Positions 1-5,712 of a DNA stretch of 20,890 bases are shown here, piece after piece. The stretch is from a virus, in the IMG/VR virus record IMGVR_UViG_3300032086_000811, positions 1-20,890 of that record; one strand, 5' to 3'. The notes beneath the pieces are model-generated. The model was not told where the DNA came from, made no database searches, and was given only the letters and a program-made list of their open reading frames with translations. Every line of letters starts with the position of its first letter. The first letter of the stretch is position 1. Made by a program: the position numbers and the translations under genes.

Positions 1-484
1 TTTGATTGTCACCTGCTAATACTGTCGCGTATTTATTAGTTGGTACACCGCCTGTTGGTGCTGATTCTGTGCCCACATATAAAACACCTGCGTTAGCACC
101 ACCACTACCAGCAGTATTAACTACAATTCTATTGACTCTAAACCAAGTACTACCGTTTAGCTCAACACCTGATTGACCGTTTAAAGTAACAGTTTCTACT
201 TTTTGATCGAAATTATTATCTAAACCACTAACGGTTACGGTTCTTGCTCCTGTTCCTGCACCTGTATCAGCAGTAGATGAGCTAGAAATATAAAGGGTTG
301 ATGCACCACTTAAATAAGAATAAACACCCCCTTGACTCCATATCGTTGATAGGCTTGTATCAACAGAAGCATAGAATCCAAACTTGTGGATAGATTCATG
401 AAAAGCAATCTGACCTCTTGCTACTTGAAGCTCGAAAGGCTCATCCCTTCCAAAACGAGAAATGGATGAGACCTCTCTAGTCAT
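1..484 (-). CDS. Virion-associated protein candidate, N-terminal 161 residues (runs off left edge)
   Basis: The frame is open from an ATG at 484 to the window edge, so the C-terminus is missing. The product begins MTREVSSISRFGRDEPFELQ. It continues with a Ser/Thr/Gly-rich, beta-strand-like sequence containing WSQGGVYSYLSG near residue 50, then a run of Ser and Thr. There is no signal peptide or membrane segment. The start lies one base after the stop of the preceding gene and has no clear Shine-Dalgarno sequence, so it is probably translated by coupling. It follows the capsid gene and two similar low-complexity genes, which suggests a head, neck or tail component. That role is inferred from position only; no named family is recognised. 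Confidence 0.75.
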   Translation of the reverse strand, partial: MTREVSSISRFGRDEPFELQVARGQIAFHESIHKFGFYASVDTSLSTIWSQGGVYSYLSGASTLYISSSSTADTGAGTGARTVTVSGLDNNFDQKVETVTLNGQSGVELNGSTWFRVNRIVVNTAGSGGANAGVLYVGTESAPTGGVPTNKYATVLAGDNQ

Positions 485-485
485 T

Positions 486-788
486 CTATGAATGGAATAT
501 TGTTACTCGATCTATATTAGAAAGTATGACATGGATTCCGCTTTCAAATAAAACGCCTGAATCAGGGATATTCAAAGTTTCCGTGTCGTTAGCATTGCAA
601 GGTGCAATTAATTGAACGGCTCCAGTTGCAGAGCCATCTCTAAAAGTGACGGTTCCATCGGAGGCACCGCCAGCAATGATATAACCTCTAAGTCTTGATC
701 GGTTTGATGTTAGAGCTGCACCACCTGCTGTTGCAGTGGTGGTGCTTGCCGTTTTAACATCTGAGCCTGTTATTCTGCCGTATGACAT
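486..788 (-). CDS. Small putative virion protein, 100 aa
   Basis: This complete gene starts MSYGRITGSDVKTAS and has a strong AAGGAGG ribosome binding site upstream of the ATG. The product is rich in Thr, Ala, Gly and Ser. Its second half (VTFRDGSATGAVQL, then LNIPDSGVLFESGIHVIL) reads as a small all-beta domain of the kind found in compact phage structural or decoration proteins. There is no signal peptide, cysteine cluster or membrane helix. It lies 12 bases after the previous gene and one base before the next, so it belongs to the same late transcript. No specific family is recognised; the structural role is inferred from composition and neighbours. Confidence 0.75.
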   Translation of the reverse strand: MSYGRITGSDVKTASTTTATAGGAALTSNRSRLRGYIIAGGASDGTVTFRDGSATGAVQLIAPCNANDTETLNIPDSGVLFESGIHVILSNIDRVTIFHS

Positions 789-800
789 AATTCAGCCTCC

Positions 801-1256
801 TTACTCTACGCCATCGTTAAACATGACATAAGTAAAGATACCTGTAAATGTACCGCCAGTTCCAGCAGAAGCTCCTACATTACCTGTAACAGTTGTATCT
901 GCTGCAATACCGTCACCATCAACTAAAGCTCCATCGGCACCTTTTAAAGTACCTTTAGTATCAGCATCTACTTCATTGAAGAATCCATCGGGATCAGCTG
1001 AAGAACCAATATCAACAGTTGGGTTTGTTCCGCCTGTAGTTCCGCCTAAAGATAATAGTGAGATAGGAACAGCACCAGCTGGTAAAACGAAGTTTTGACC
1101 TGTAGATGAAGATGTTCCAATTTTTACTGCTGTAGCTCCTGTAGCTGTTGGATCAAAAGAAATCGTTACACTTTGTGTTACCACGCCTGGTGTTACGGAA
1201 CCCTTAGAGCCACCGCCATAAGATCTTACAACTCCTGTAAAAGATGTATTAGCCAT
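801..1256 (-). CDS. Putative virion structural protein, 151 aa, first gene of a restarted late transcript
   Basis: The gene begins MANTSFTGVVRSYGGGSKG with an AGGAG site just upstream. The product is extremely rich in Gly, Thr, Ser, Val and Asp, with a repeated TGGT/GTGGT style near residues 72-76 and 131-136, and is predicted to be all beta. Marine phages often carry proteins of this composition next to the capsid gene, but no named family is recognised. A candidate minus-strand promoter with an extended -10 lies about 85 bases upstream. A terminator lies between it and the capsid gene, so it is probably expressed separately from the head operon. A surface or fibre-like structural role is inference. 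Confidence 0.75.
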   Translation of the reverse strand: MANTSFTGVVRSYGGGSKGSVTPGVVTQSVTISFDPTATGATAVKIGTSSSTGQNFVLPAGAVPISLLSLGGTTGGTNPTVDIGSSADPDGFFNEVDADTKGTLKGADGALVDGDGIAADTTVTGNVGASAGTGGTFTGIFTYVMFNDGVE

Positions 1257-1300
1257 TTATTTCTCCTAACTAATTGTCGCATCATCTTGGAGTAAGTCTG

Positions 1301-1331
1301 CCGAGCCAGTTGATGCAACGGTTATTCTCGG
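1301..1331 (-). promoter_or_regulatory. 5'-terminal hairpin of the minus-strand leader
   Basis: CCGAG at 1301-1305 pairs with CTCGG at 1327-1331. Inside it, CC(a)GTTG at 1306-1312 pairs with CAACGG at 1316-1321 around an ATG triloop. The predicted start of the transcript from the promoter at 1340-1368 is about 1333, so this hairpin would sit at the very 5' end of the mRNA for the 151 aa protein. Such stems often protect mRNA from 5' decay. That role is inferred. Confidence 0.45.
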
Positions 1332-1339
1332 TTTCGTAA

Positions 1340-1368
1340 AGTATAACAGATTTTGGTTTTAGGCTAAA
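1340..1368 (-). promoter_or_regulatory. Minus-strand sigma70-like promoter with extended -10
   Basis: Read on the minus strand, TGT-TATACT forms an extended -10 (hexamer 1340-1345). A weak -35, TTTAGC, lies at 1363-1368 with a 17 base spacer. It faces the 151 aa gene. It stands back to back with the plus-strand promoter at 1406-1434, making a divergent promoter pair inside the late region. The -10 is good and the -35 poor. Confidence 0.45.
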
Positions 1369-1405
1369 AAAAGGTTTTTAGTATTGTATGCTAATTTATA
1401 CAAAT

Positions 1406-1434
1406 TTGCAAATGTTTATACATTGTGTTATAAT
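1406..1434 (+). promoter_or_regulatory. Plus-strand promoter of the reversed island gene
   Basis: A -35 TTGCAA (1406-1411), a 17 base spacer and an extended -10 TGT-TATAAT (hexamer 1429-1434) are all visible. The predicted start is near 1441. This is the best-matched promoter in the window. It would also be recognised by host sigma70 in a lysogen or early in infection. It rules out the upstream in-frame ATG at 1388 as the real start of the gene. Confidence 0.65.
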
Positions 1435-1447
1435 AGACACTGGTCGA

Positions 1448-1471
1448 GATTTTCAAGAAGCCACGAAAATC
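1448..1471 (+). promoter_or_regulatory. 5' leader hairpin of the plus-strand gene
   Basis: GATTTTC at 1448-1454 pairs perfectly with GAAAATC at 1465-1471 around a 10 base loop. It starts a few bases after the predicted transcription start and ends before the ribosome binding site at 1487-1494. A second pairing of GAAG with CTTC in the same leader is possible. A protective or regulatory role is inferred. Confidence 0.35.
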
Positions 1472-1498
1472 GCCTTCGTAGTAAAAAGAGGAGGCATC

Positions 1499-1834
1499 AT
1501 GAAGAAGCCAACACTACAAAAATGCTACGAGAAAATGCAAATGATCAAGAACAATCCTGATCAGCTTGTTTTGATGGCTGCTAAAGAAAACGGCAAACCA
1601 TGTTTGGTTTTAGCTTTGGCAGACGATAAGACATTGCAAACTGGGGGACAAACTCCTGTTGCAATCATCTTAGATCAAGGCAGGATTGATAATCTTGTTC
1701 CTGACTACAATGCTTCTAAGGCTATTGCTCCCATTATAAATGGGGCTGAAGCCAAAGAGCATAGAACTTCTCCAAAGGAGTTCGATGGTGAGGATGAGAT
1801 CATTGATCGGCATTTTGCTCAAGCCGACTTCTAA
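1499..1834 (+). CDS. Moron-like orphan gene on the opposite strand, 111 aa, unknown function
   Basis: The start chosen is the ATG at 1499, preceded by AGAGGAGG at 1487-1494, not the in-frame ATG at 1388 that precedes the promoter. The product begins MKKPTLQKCYEKMQMIKNNP. It is soluble and mixed alpha/beta, with a hydrophobic core strand LVLALADD near residues 36-43 and a charged, acidic C-terminus (GEDEIIDRHFAQADF). There is no signal peptide, membrane helix or recognised catalytic motif. It is the only complete plus-strand gene in the window. It has its own promoter, leader hairpin and terminator and sits between the capsid gene and the next late genes, the classic layout of a moron. It could be a superinfection, host-modifying or regulatory protein. 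Function is unknown. Confidence 0.8.
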   Translation: MKKPTLQKCYEKMQMIKNNPDQLVLMAAKENGKPCLVLALADDKTLQTGGQTPVAIILDQGRIDNLVPDYNASKAIAPIINGAEAKEHRTSPKEFDGEDEIIDRHFAQADF

Positions 1835-1843
1835 GAGGTCGTT

Positions 1844-1876
1844 AAAAAAGAAGGGGAGCATAAGCTCCCCTTTTTA
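1844..1876. terminator. Bidirectional Rho-independent terminator
   Basis: AAGGGGAGC (1851-1859) pairs over nine bases with GCTCCCCTT (1864-1872) around an ATAA loop. It is followed by a T tract on the plus strand (1871-1875). An A-rich run at 1844-1849 gives a T tract on the minus strand. It therefore ends the plus-strand gene and also the converging capsid-operon transcript, 17 bases beyond the capsid stop codon. Confidence 0.85.
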
Positions 1877-1892
1877 CTTTCAATGAAAGATT

Positions 1893-2810
1893 TTACGCAC
1901 CTTGAGATCCGTAGATACCTCTCCAGTTAGACCAACCGAAGCTGTATCTTTCTCTAGCTTTGTATCTAAGGTTTCCAGTGGTGAACTCAGGTTCCATAGA
2001 TGTTTCCATTCCTGTTCTTTGGAACATCTTAAGACCTTCGCCTTGCTCTGTAATATCAGTAAGCAAGAAGAAAGCATCAGGATCGTTGAGATAATGGTTA
2101 ACTACATAACCACCAGGTAATACCCCAGTGTTTCTGATAGCGTTAACATCATTATCAGCAGTTCCTGATCTTAGAGGTGAGTTCAAGATTCTGTCAGCAA
2201 CAAATACTAATTGTGGTGGCACGATTAATTTTGTAGCTTGTACAGAAATAGTAAGACCTCTGTCATCTTGGAAAGTTGATATATCAATCAATGCATCTTC
2301 CAATGAAGTTTCGTTAAGGTCTGCCATTGTGACTGCTCTGTTAGCAGCTGTCCCACCGCCTGCAAGCGGGTGAGAAGTGTTAATTAGAGAAACGCCATCT
2401 CCTCCAGTAAAGGAAGATGAGAAAGCGTTGTTCAACACATCGGCACCTTTTACTTCTTTGGTATGAGCCATTGATTTAGCAAGTGCTGTTGTATATCTTC
2501 TACCCAAAGAATCATAAAGGTTATCTTCGATAGCTTCTTCGGTTAGAGAGAATGCTAATGCAATCGTTTCGTGATTGTATCTTGCTACATAGCTCTCTGA
2601 AGAATTATCAAAGCTAACGCCTTGACCTTCGGTTTTACTTGGTGCTGCACCAAATCCTGTTACAAGAACTTCTTCTTCAAAAGCTCTTTGTGAATCTTCG
2701 ACTGCAAAAATTTCCTCGTACTCTTTTGAGTATTGGTCATAAGATAAACCGAAAATTGCGTTTAGACCTGGCTCTAGTTCTTTAGCTAATTGTGCTCTTG
2801 ATATCGCCAT
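1893..2810 (-). CDS. Major capsid protein, Mu gpT-like, 305 aa
   Basis: This is the probable major shell protein. The N-terminal helix MAISRAQLAKELEPGLNAIF, the segment with YNHETIALAFSLTEEAIEDN near residues 79-98, and the DVLNNAF...TSHPLAGG...ADLNETSLEDAL stretch follow the pattern of Mu gpT-like HK97-fold capsid proteins. The C-terminal half has the usual PPQL / RSGTADNDVN / VLPGGYVVNHYLNDPDAFFLL style. Length is near normal for the family. Its ATG overlaps the previous stop by one base (TAATG), with an AGGAGG site inside the upstream gene. It follows a scaffold-like gene and a putative decoration gene, as expected in a head module. A terminator lies just after it, so it ends the head transcript. 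Confidence 0.85.
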   Translation of the reverse strand: MAISRAQLAKELEPGLNAIFGLSYDQYSKEYEEIFAVEDSQRAFEEEVLVTGFGAAPSKTEGQGVSFDNSSESYVARYNHETIALAFSLTEEAIEDNLYDSLGRRYTTALAKSMAHTKEVKGADVLNNAFSSSFTGGDGVSLINTSHPLAGGGTAANRAVTMADLNETSLEDALIDISTFQDDRGLTISVQATKLIVPPQLVFVADRILNSPLRSGTADNDVNAIRNTGVLPGGYVVNHYLNDPDAFFLLTDITEQGEGLKMFQRTGMETSMEPEFTTGNLRYKARERYSFGWSNWRGIYGSQGA

Positions 2811-3397
2811 TATGCTAACCCTCCTGAGCTAACGCCCATAATATGATTCTGTATCACGCAAAGTACATTAGTATTTGCTGAAGCTACATCATCGTTTTCA
2901 GGATCTTGAGAGATGTCAATAGCTTTTAGAGGTAAGGTCGTGGTGGTTGCACCAGTTGTTACATCTAATTCTACATTAGATCTCCCACTGTAAACATCGC
3001 CTGTTGTTGCTTGATCGACAATGTCAAAGTTTCCAAACAAGTCTGCCACTGGGAAAGTGTCGTCTGCTTGTACTTCAAAGACAACATTTTTGTCGTCAAT
3101 AACAAAAGCAATGATGTCATCGGCAGCGATGCTGCCTGGATAATAGTTGCTATAAACCTGTTCGCCTGAAGTAGGATCAGTATATTGACAACCGTTAAAA
3201 ACGCCAACAACTGGAACGGCAGAACCCGCAGCAGCTCTTTCGATGCCACCGCCAGTGACTTGTTTTACTAAGTCACCTTGGAAGATTTTACCACTCAAAT
3301 TATTAGCAATTCTGTAACGGCTCTGTCCACCTGAGTAAGGTGAACCGCCCATCATACGAACTGGCTTAAGACCAAATGCTGCGTCTTTATTCGCCAT
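2810..3397 (-). CDS. Putative head decoration/minor capsid protein, 195 aa
   Basis: The gene starts MANKDAAFGLKPVRMMGGSP behind a GGAG site and overlaps the capsid gene by one base. The N-terminus is polar. The rest is beta-rich, with strands such as DDIIAFVIDDKNVVFEVQAD at about residues 92-111 and a repetitive DVTTGATTTTLPLKAIDI segment. Its position directly before the major capsid gene matches that of decoration or capsid-stabilising proteins in many phages. The KPVRM...SGGQSRY opening is familiar from marine phage structural proteins. The assignment rests on context and secondary-structure style, not on a diagnostic motif. Confidence 0.65.
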   Translation of the reverse strand: MANKDAAFGLKPVRMMGGSPYSGGQSRYRIANNLSGKIFQGDLVKQVTGGGIERAAAGSAVPVVGVFNGCQYTDPTSGEQVYSNYYPGSIAADDIIAFVIDDKNVVFEVQADDTFPVADLFGNFDIVDQATTGDVYSGRSNVELDVTTGATTTTLPLKAIDISQDPENDDVASANTNVLCVIQNHIMGVSSGGLA

Positions 3398-3428
3398 TTT
3401 TTATTTCTCCGTAAGTTAAATTACTTAA

Positions 3429-3899
3429 TTAGTTTTTTCCGAATCGTACTGAAGATTCTCTTTTGGAGTCATACTTAACATATCTTCTATCTCTCTCTGA
3501 ATCTTTATACAGAGTATTGTCAAGAGCTTCACTTCTTTCTGAAGTTTTACCTTCATAGTAAGTTCTTCTCTCTTCGATAGTTTCTACGGGTATTTTCGCC
3601 AATAGTAATCCTTCATTATATACGACTCCAGCATGTCTACCTGACTCTAGTGCTGGAAGAGCAAACTCGGCTGGCAATTCTTCTGCTCTTACGAGCTCCC
3701 AACCTTCTCTTAGCCTATAGCTAACATTGTTTCTATCTTCCTGACCTAGAATACTCTCCCTAATCCAACGGTATTCATAACCAGCTGGAGGTGGAGGAGT
3801 CTCAAGTTTTCGTACTGGTCTCCATGGTTTTCTTCGAGTATCTTTATCGTGTAACTCGGAATCACGACTTGCTCTTGATGTATTTTTAGCTTCTGACAT
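3429..3899 (-). CDS. Conserved-looking phage protein, 156 aa, head module
   Basis: The product is highly charged, with many Arg, Glu, Lys and Asp. It opens with a polar tail (MSEAKNTSRASRDSELHDKD), then PPPPAGYEYRWIRESILGQE near residues 36-55 and YRLREGWELVRAEELP near 61-76. It ends with an Arg/Lys/Asp/Tyr-rich stretch. It has no cysteines or membrane helices. The start follows the scaffold stop by one base and has a GGAG site. The gene lies between the scaffold and the decoration gene, so an internal head protein or assembly factor is likely by position. The PAGYEYRWIR...REGWE pattern is reminiscent of small head-module proteins in marine phages. I do not recognise a named family. Confidence 0.65.
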   Translation of the reverse strand: MSEAKNTSRASRDSELHDKDTRRKPWRPVRKLETPPPPAGYEYRWIRESILGQEDRNNVSYRLREGWELVRAEELPAEFALPALESGRHAGVVYNEGLLLAKIPVETIEERRTYYEGKTSERSEALDNTLYKDSERDRRYVKYDSKRESSVRFGKN

Positions 3900-3900
3900 C

Positions 3901-4839
3901 TTATGCTCCTTTTTGTTGTGCTTTCATTTTTTCTTTTGCGACTCTTTTCAGCCACTGATCCTCACTCATATTGTAAGGTTTCAAGCCACGAAGTCTTTCA
4001 ATCTCAGACTTACTAAATGTCACACCGTTCCTTTTTCCTTGTGTTTGTTGTCGACTTCCAACGGAAGCGGAGGCAACTCTTTGCACAGCGGGTTTGTCCT
4101 CACTTTTTTCGACTACCTCACCTTGTTGAAGGTGTGGGTAAACTTTATAAACTCTACTATTAAGTTCATCGTAGTAATCGTCTGAATCAGGTTCAAAACC
4201 TTCATTCACCAAATTAAAATGCGTAAAGTAAGCAAATTGCGTTGCTTGTGCATTTTGTGGATCAGACGAATCTCCGTACCACTTATTATTTTCATACCAA
4301 CCTAAAGCCTCTTGTGTTGGCTCAACCACTTGCTGTTGTTGTGGTTGTTGGTATTGCACTTGCTGCTGTTGTTGTTGAGCAGGTTGTGCCTTAAGTTGTT
4401 CTTGTCTTTGTTTTGCTAAACGAATTTTTTCCTTCTGAATAGCAATATCACTTTTTAAAGTATCAGCCTTAGAAAGCAATTCAGCATCGCTTGCTTCAAC
4501 TGCTTTTCTGTACAGTTGGTCAGCTTCTCTTTCTTTGCTTGCTAGAGCTTCTTCTTCTTTAGCAAACAAATTAGTGTTTAACTCGGCTGTTCGAGAAGTT
4601 AGAGCTTGAACCTGTTGTTCTTTTTGCAACAACTGTTGTTCAAGATAAGCAGCTCTTTCAGCTTCTTGCTTTATTCTATCATTTAATTTGTTTACTCGTT
4701 TTGAAACCGACTTAGTGTACTTCTCAAGCTCATCTTCTTGGGATGCTTTTGCACCTTCGGTTGTTTGATCTTCTATCTGAACATCAATATCGTCATCGAC
4801 ATTGACATTTTCGTTTTGTGTAACTTCCATATTATCCAT
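3901..4839 (-). CDS. Putative scaffolding protein, 312 aa
   Basis: The layout is typical of a capsid scaffold: an acidic N-terminus (residues 1-40, DVDDDIDVQIED type), a long coiled coil from about 36 to 150 rich in Glu, Lys, Gln and Ala, a Gln tract (about 152-170, including six and four Gln in a row), then a basic helical C-terminus with a SKSEIERLRGLKPYNMSEDQ segment. Scaffolds usually bind the capsid protein through such a basic C-terminal helix pair. The gene lies after the GroES-like gene with a one-base gap and three genes before the capsid gene. No protease gene is seen nearby, so a proteolysis-free scaffold, or a protease elsewhere, must be assumed. The function is inferred from architecture and position. 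Confidence 0.65.
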   Translation of the reverse strand: MDNMEVTQNENVNVDDDIDVQIEDQTTEGAKASQEDELEKYTKSVSKRVNKLNDRIKQEAERAAYLEQQLLQKEQQVQALTSRTAELNTNLFAKEEEALASKEREADQLYRKAVEASDAELLSKADTLKSDIAIQKEKIRLAKQRQEQLKAQPAQQQQQQVQYQQPQQQQVVEPTQEALGWYENNKWYGDSSDPQNAQATQFAYFTHFNLVNEGFEPDSDDYYDELNSRVYKVYPHLQQGEVVEKSEDKPAVQRVASASVGSRQQTQGKRNGVTFSKSEIERLRGLKPYNMSEDQWLKRVAKEKMKAQQKGA

Positions 4840-4840
4840 A

Positions 4841-5281
4841 TTATAAACTCACTATATCATCAGGATCTAGTATTGTAGCGATAACATCGTCATCATTTAT
4901 GATTCTGACCTCTTCGCCCCCATCTAATTTGAAGCGTGCTCCAGCATAACGACCAATTAAAACCCATTGTTTTTCTTGGCACCACGGTTTCCCGTACTTC
5001 TCTTTATTATCATAACAAAGAGGTCCTTGCTTAACCACATAGGCAACAACTGTCGCTAACGCTTCTTTATCAACAGTTTCTTTGGTTAAGACGATACCGC
5101 CTTCTGTTACGCCTTTGCCTTTATAAGGTAATACCAACATCCTCCAACCAGTGGGTTGTGGCATTCTTTCCAAAATTGATTTATCTAGTAAGGTGGGATC
5201 TAAAATTTTATTAGATGAGTCAACATACGCATCCTCTATTTTAGAAACTTTGTTTTCTTCTTTTTTTACTGACTTCGTCAT
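4841..5281 (-). CDS. GroES-like phage co-chaperonin, 146 aa
   Basis: From residue 41 the protein follows the GroES fold: PQPTGWRMLVLPYKGKGVTE, then GGIVLT at 61-66. That hexamer is identical to the GroEL-binding mobile loop of bacterial GroES. It is followed by a VV.YVVKQGP strand and a closing RIINDDDVIATILDP (127-140). An extra insert with CYDNKEKYGKPWC (89-101) and a polar 40-residue N-terminal extension make it longer than bacterial GroES (about 97 aa). Phage co-chaperonins such as T4 gp31 help host GroEL fold the capsid protein, and this gene sits inside the head module. Its ATG overlaps the previous stop by four bases (ATGA), indicating coupled translation. Confidence 0.85.
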   Translation of the reverse strand: MTKSVKKEENKVSKIEDAYVDSSNKILDPTLLDKSILERMPQPTGWRMLVLPYKGKGVTEGGIVLTKETVDKEALATVVAYVVKQGPLCYDNKEKYGKPWCQEKQWVLIGRYAGARFKLDGGEEVRIINDDDVIATILDPDDIVSL

Positions 5282-5463
5282 TTATTTTCCCCAAAATAAT
5301 CTTTTAATTCGCTTTCAACATAGTATAAAGCAGTCAACTCGCCTTGCAAGTATTTATACTGATCCATGTCTTTAATACCGCCTGACATGAGGGTATCTTT
5401 GATTTGCTCTCTCCGTTGCTCGATGCTTTTTTTAATTGCATCAGCTAAATCTATTTCACTCAT
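5278..5463 (-). CDS. Small helical protein, 61 aa, head module
   Basis: The product MSEIDLADAIKKSIEQRREQ... is short, acidic and almost entirely helical. It has a heptad-like pattern and a central Gly-Gly turn (LMSGGIKDMDQ, about residues 25-35), which suggests two packed helices. It overlaps the following GroES-like gene by four bases and the preceding small basic gene by one base, so all three are translated as a unit. Small helical genes just after the portal are common in phages of this architecture, but their function is unsettled. No catalytic or metal-binding residues are evident. Confidence 0.7.
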   Translation of the reverse strand: MSEIDLADAIKKSIEQRREQIKDTLMSGGIKDMDQYKYLQGELTALYYVESELKDYFGENK

Positions 5464-5711
5464 TAATAAGTAATTTTAAAATCGTACCCTTTAGTTGCTG
5501 CTCCGTGTCCTCTAGCTTTGACAGTTTTAGGCTTTGCAGGTTTTGGGTATGGCTTTACTTTACTAGCTACAGCTCCACCTGTCACCATTTTTTTAACACC
5601 AGCAGATTTTAAAGCAATAGCTACGGCTTGTTTTTGACCTTTGCCTTCGCCTTTTAGTTTTCTAATATTTTTAGAAATAGTTTTTTGTGATTTACCTTTA
5701 AATAATGGCAT
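5463..5711 (-). CDS. Small very basic protein, 82 aa, unknown role after portal
   Basis: The protein is strongly basic. The N-terminal half has a helical motif, SQKTISKNIRKLKGEGKGQK, followed by QAVAIALKSAGVKK. The second half is a Pro/Lys-rich tail (KVKPYPKPAKPKTVKARG). Similar K/R-rich small proteins with a QAVAIAL helix are frequent in phages and their role is unknown. The resemblance is from memory of the pattern and not a family assignment. DNA binding inside the head is possible from the charge alone. A good AGGAG site overlaps the end of the portal gene, one base before the stop-start gap. Confidence 0.7.
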   Translation of the reverse strand: MPLFKGKSQKTISKNIRKLKGEGKGQKQAVAIALKSAGVKKMVTGGAVASKVKPYPKPAKPKTVKARGHGAATKGYDFKITY

Positions 5712-5712
5712 G

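Noticed and set aside
1388-1498. A longer N-terminus for the plus-strand 111 aa protein, starting at the ATG at 1388
   Set aside because: The promoter -35, -10 and predicted start lie downstream of that ATG, and only the ATG at 1499 has a ribosome site.
2971-3249. A hydrophobic 92-residue minus-strand frame within the putative decoration gene
   Set aside because: It is an out-of-frame shadow without a ribosome site; its Leu/Ile richness arises from frame-shifted Thr/Val/Asp codons.
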